Assembly: GCF_011290685.1 (NCBI RefSeq)
Contig: NZ_JAANYN010000010.1
Location: 1-64,000, forward strand
Length of the DNA stretch: 64,000 bases
Source of the DNA: Cyclobacterium plantarum
Lineage (GTDB): Bacteria > Bacteroidota > Bacteroidia > Cytophagales > Cyclobacteriaceae
Direction of reading: 5' to 3'
The position numbers and the translations under genes are program-made. This document shows positions 63,697 to 64,000 of this stretch, piece after piece. Under the pieces are notes generated by a model, which was not told the DNA's origin, did not search any database, and saw only the letters and a list, made by a program, of their open reading frames with translations. Numbering within the stretch: position 1 is the stretch's first letter; each line of letters starts with the position of its first letter.

Positions 63697-63730
63697 CAAT
63701 TAAAGAAATGGTTGAACTACGCAAGGAGTT

Positions 63731-64000
63731 ATGGCTACTGAATTAAATGTGATTGCTCCCTACACAAAAGGTTGGGACTCACAAAATCAATACGATCATA
63801 ATGAGGCCCGCATTGTCCGCAACGCACCGAATACCTGGGAAGTAATATTAGGTTACGATGATCTTCCGGATCTAATAAATAAAATCAATCAATTACTTAC
63901 TATAGATCCCGATCATCCTTGTTTGAAAACTTTGGAGATTTACGCTCACGGCAACCCTACCGCAATCAATGACTTGTCACGGTCTGATGTCAATTCCTGG
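63731..64000 (+). CDS. Unknown gene, cut by the window edge
   Basis: An open frame of 90 codons runs off the end. It starts MATELNVIAPYTKGWDSQNQ and contains LKTLEIYAHGNPTAINDLS near residue 67. The IYAHGNP stretch is like the His-containing strand ends of small hydrolase or caspase-like folds (as in DUF4347-type proteins), but this is a weak resemblance. AAGGAG lies just before the ATG, an unusually good Shine-Dalgarno site for this organism. The rest of the gene is needed to identify it. Confidence 0.7.
   Translation, partial: MATELNVIAPYTKGWDSQNQYDHNEARIVRNAPNTWEVILGYDDLPDLINKINQLLTIDPDHPCLKTLEIYAHGNPTAINDLSRSDVNSW

Overview
The window looks like chromosome of a marine or soil-type member of Bacteroidota, most likely Cytophagales (Cyclobacteriaceae-like: Algoriphagus, Cyclobacterium, Echinicola and relatives). 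The evidence is a SusC/SusD outer-membrane pair, a PorE-like type IX secretion protein, many lipoproteins with a Cys at residue 16-21, DUF4221/DUF4252 families, GldM-era style gene neighbourhoods, almost no Shine-Dalgarno sites, and promoters of the Bacteroidota type (TTTG - about 19 nt - TAnnTTTG), of which the tRNA-Phe promoter is an exact example.

Layout. 1-13 kb: mostly housekeeping and secreted enzymes (FG-GAP propeller, calcineurin-like phosphoesterase, DUF922 protease-like protein, Ldh_2 oxidoreductase, DUF1080 protein, a DksA-like protein, scpB, rluB, DUF427, a pyridine nucleotide-disulfide oxidoreductase, YciI-like protein, a 6-bladed propeller lipoprotein). 13-33 kb: an accessory region. 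It holds seven DUF4221-type propeller lipoproteins, all on the minus strand, one killed by a nonsense codon; two AAA/DUF4143 ATPases, each with a palindromic operator-like site directly upstream, plus the decayed 3' end of a third; a two-gene nucleotidyltransferase pair resembling toxin-antitoxin loci; an XRE-membrane regulator; a DUF4160-DUF2442 pair with DUF4160 interrupted by a stop; and three families of structured intergenic repeats. The commonest repeat (eight copies) has three stem-loops, alternates in orientation within clusters and shows compensatory stem changes between two subfamilies.

33-36 kb: an ECF sigma / putative anti-sigma / two DUF4252 operon and tRNA-Phe. 36-53 kb: conserved backbone: two Fe-S electron-transfer genes, porE, purM, a ceramidase-like gene, a UbiA-like/methyltransferase pair, an SGNH hydrolase, a glutamate-cysteine-ligase-like/CBS fusion overlapping a desuccinylase-like gene, ZIP transporter, apbE, ruvB, queG. 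54-64 kb: SusC/SusD without neighbouring carbohydrate enzymes, a beta-barrel protein, gltX, several unknown small proteins, and a gene cut by the window edge.

The strongest candidate for something undescribed is the 13-25 kb module: [three-stem repeat - DUF4221 lipoprotein - DUF4143 ATPase with palindromic operator], which has been duplicated within the window, with the two copies decaying differently. Functions for DUF4221 and DUF4143 ATPases are not established; everything about their cooperation here is inference from layout.
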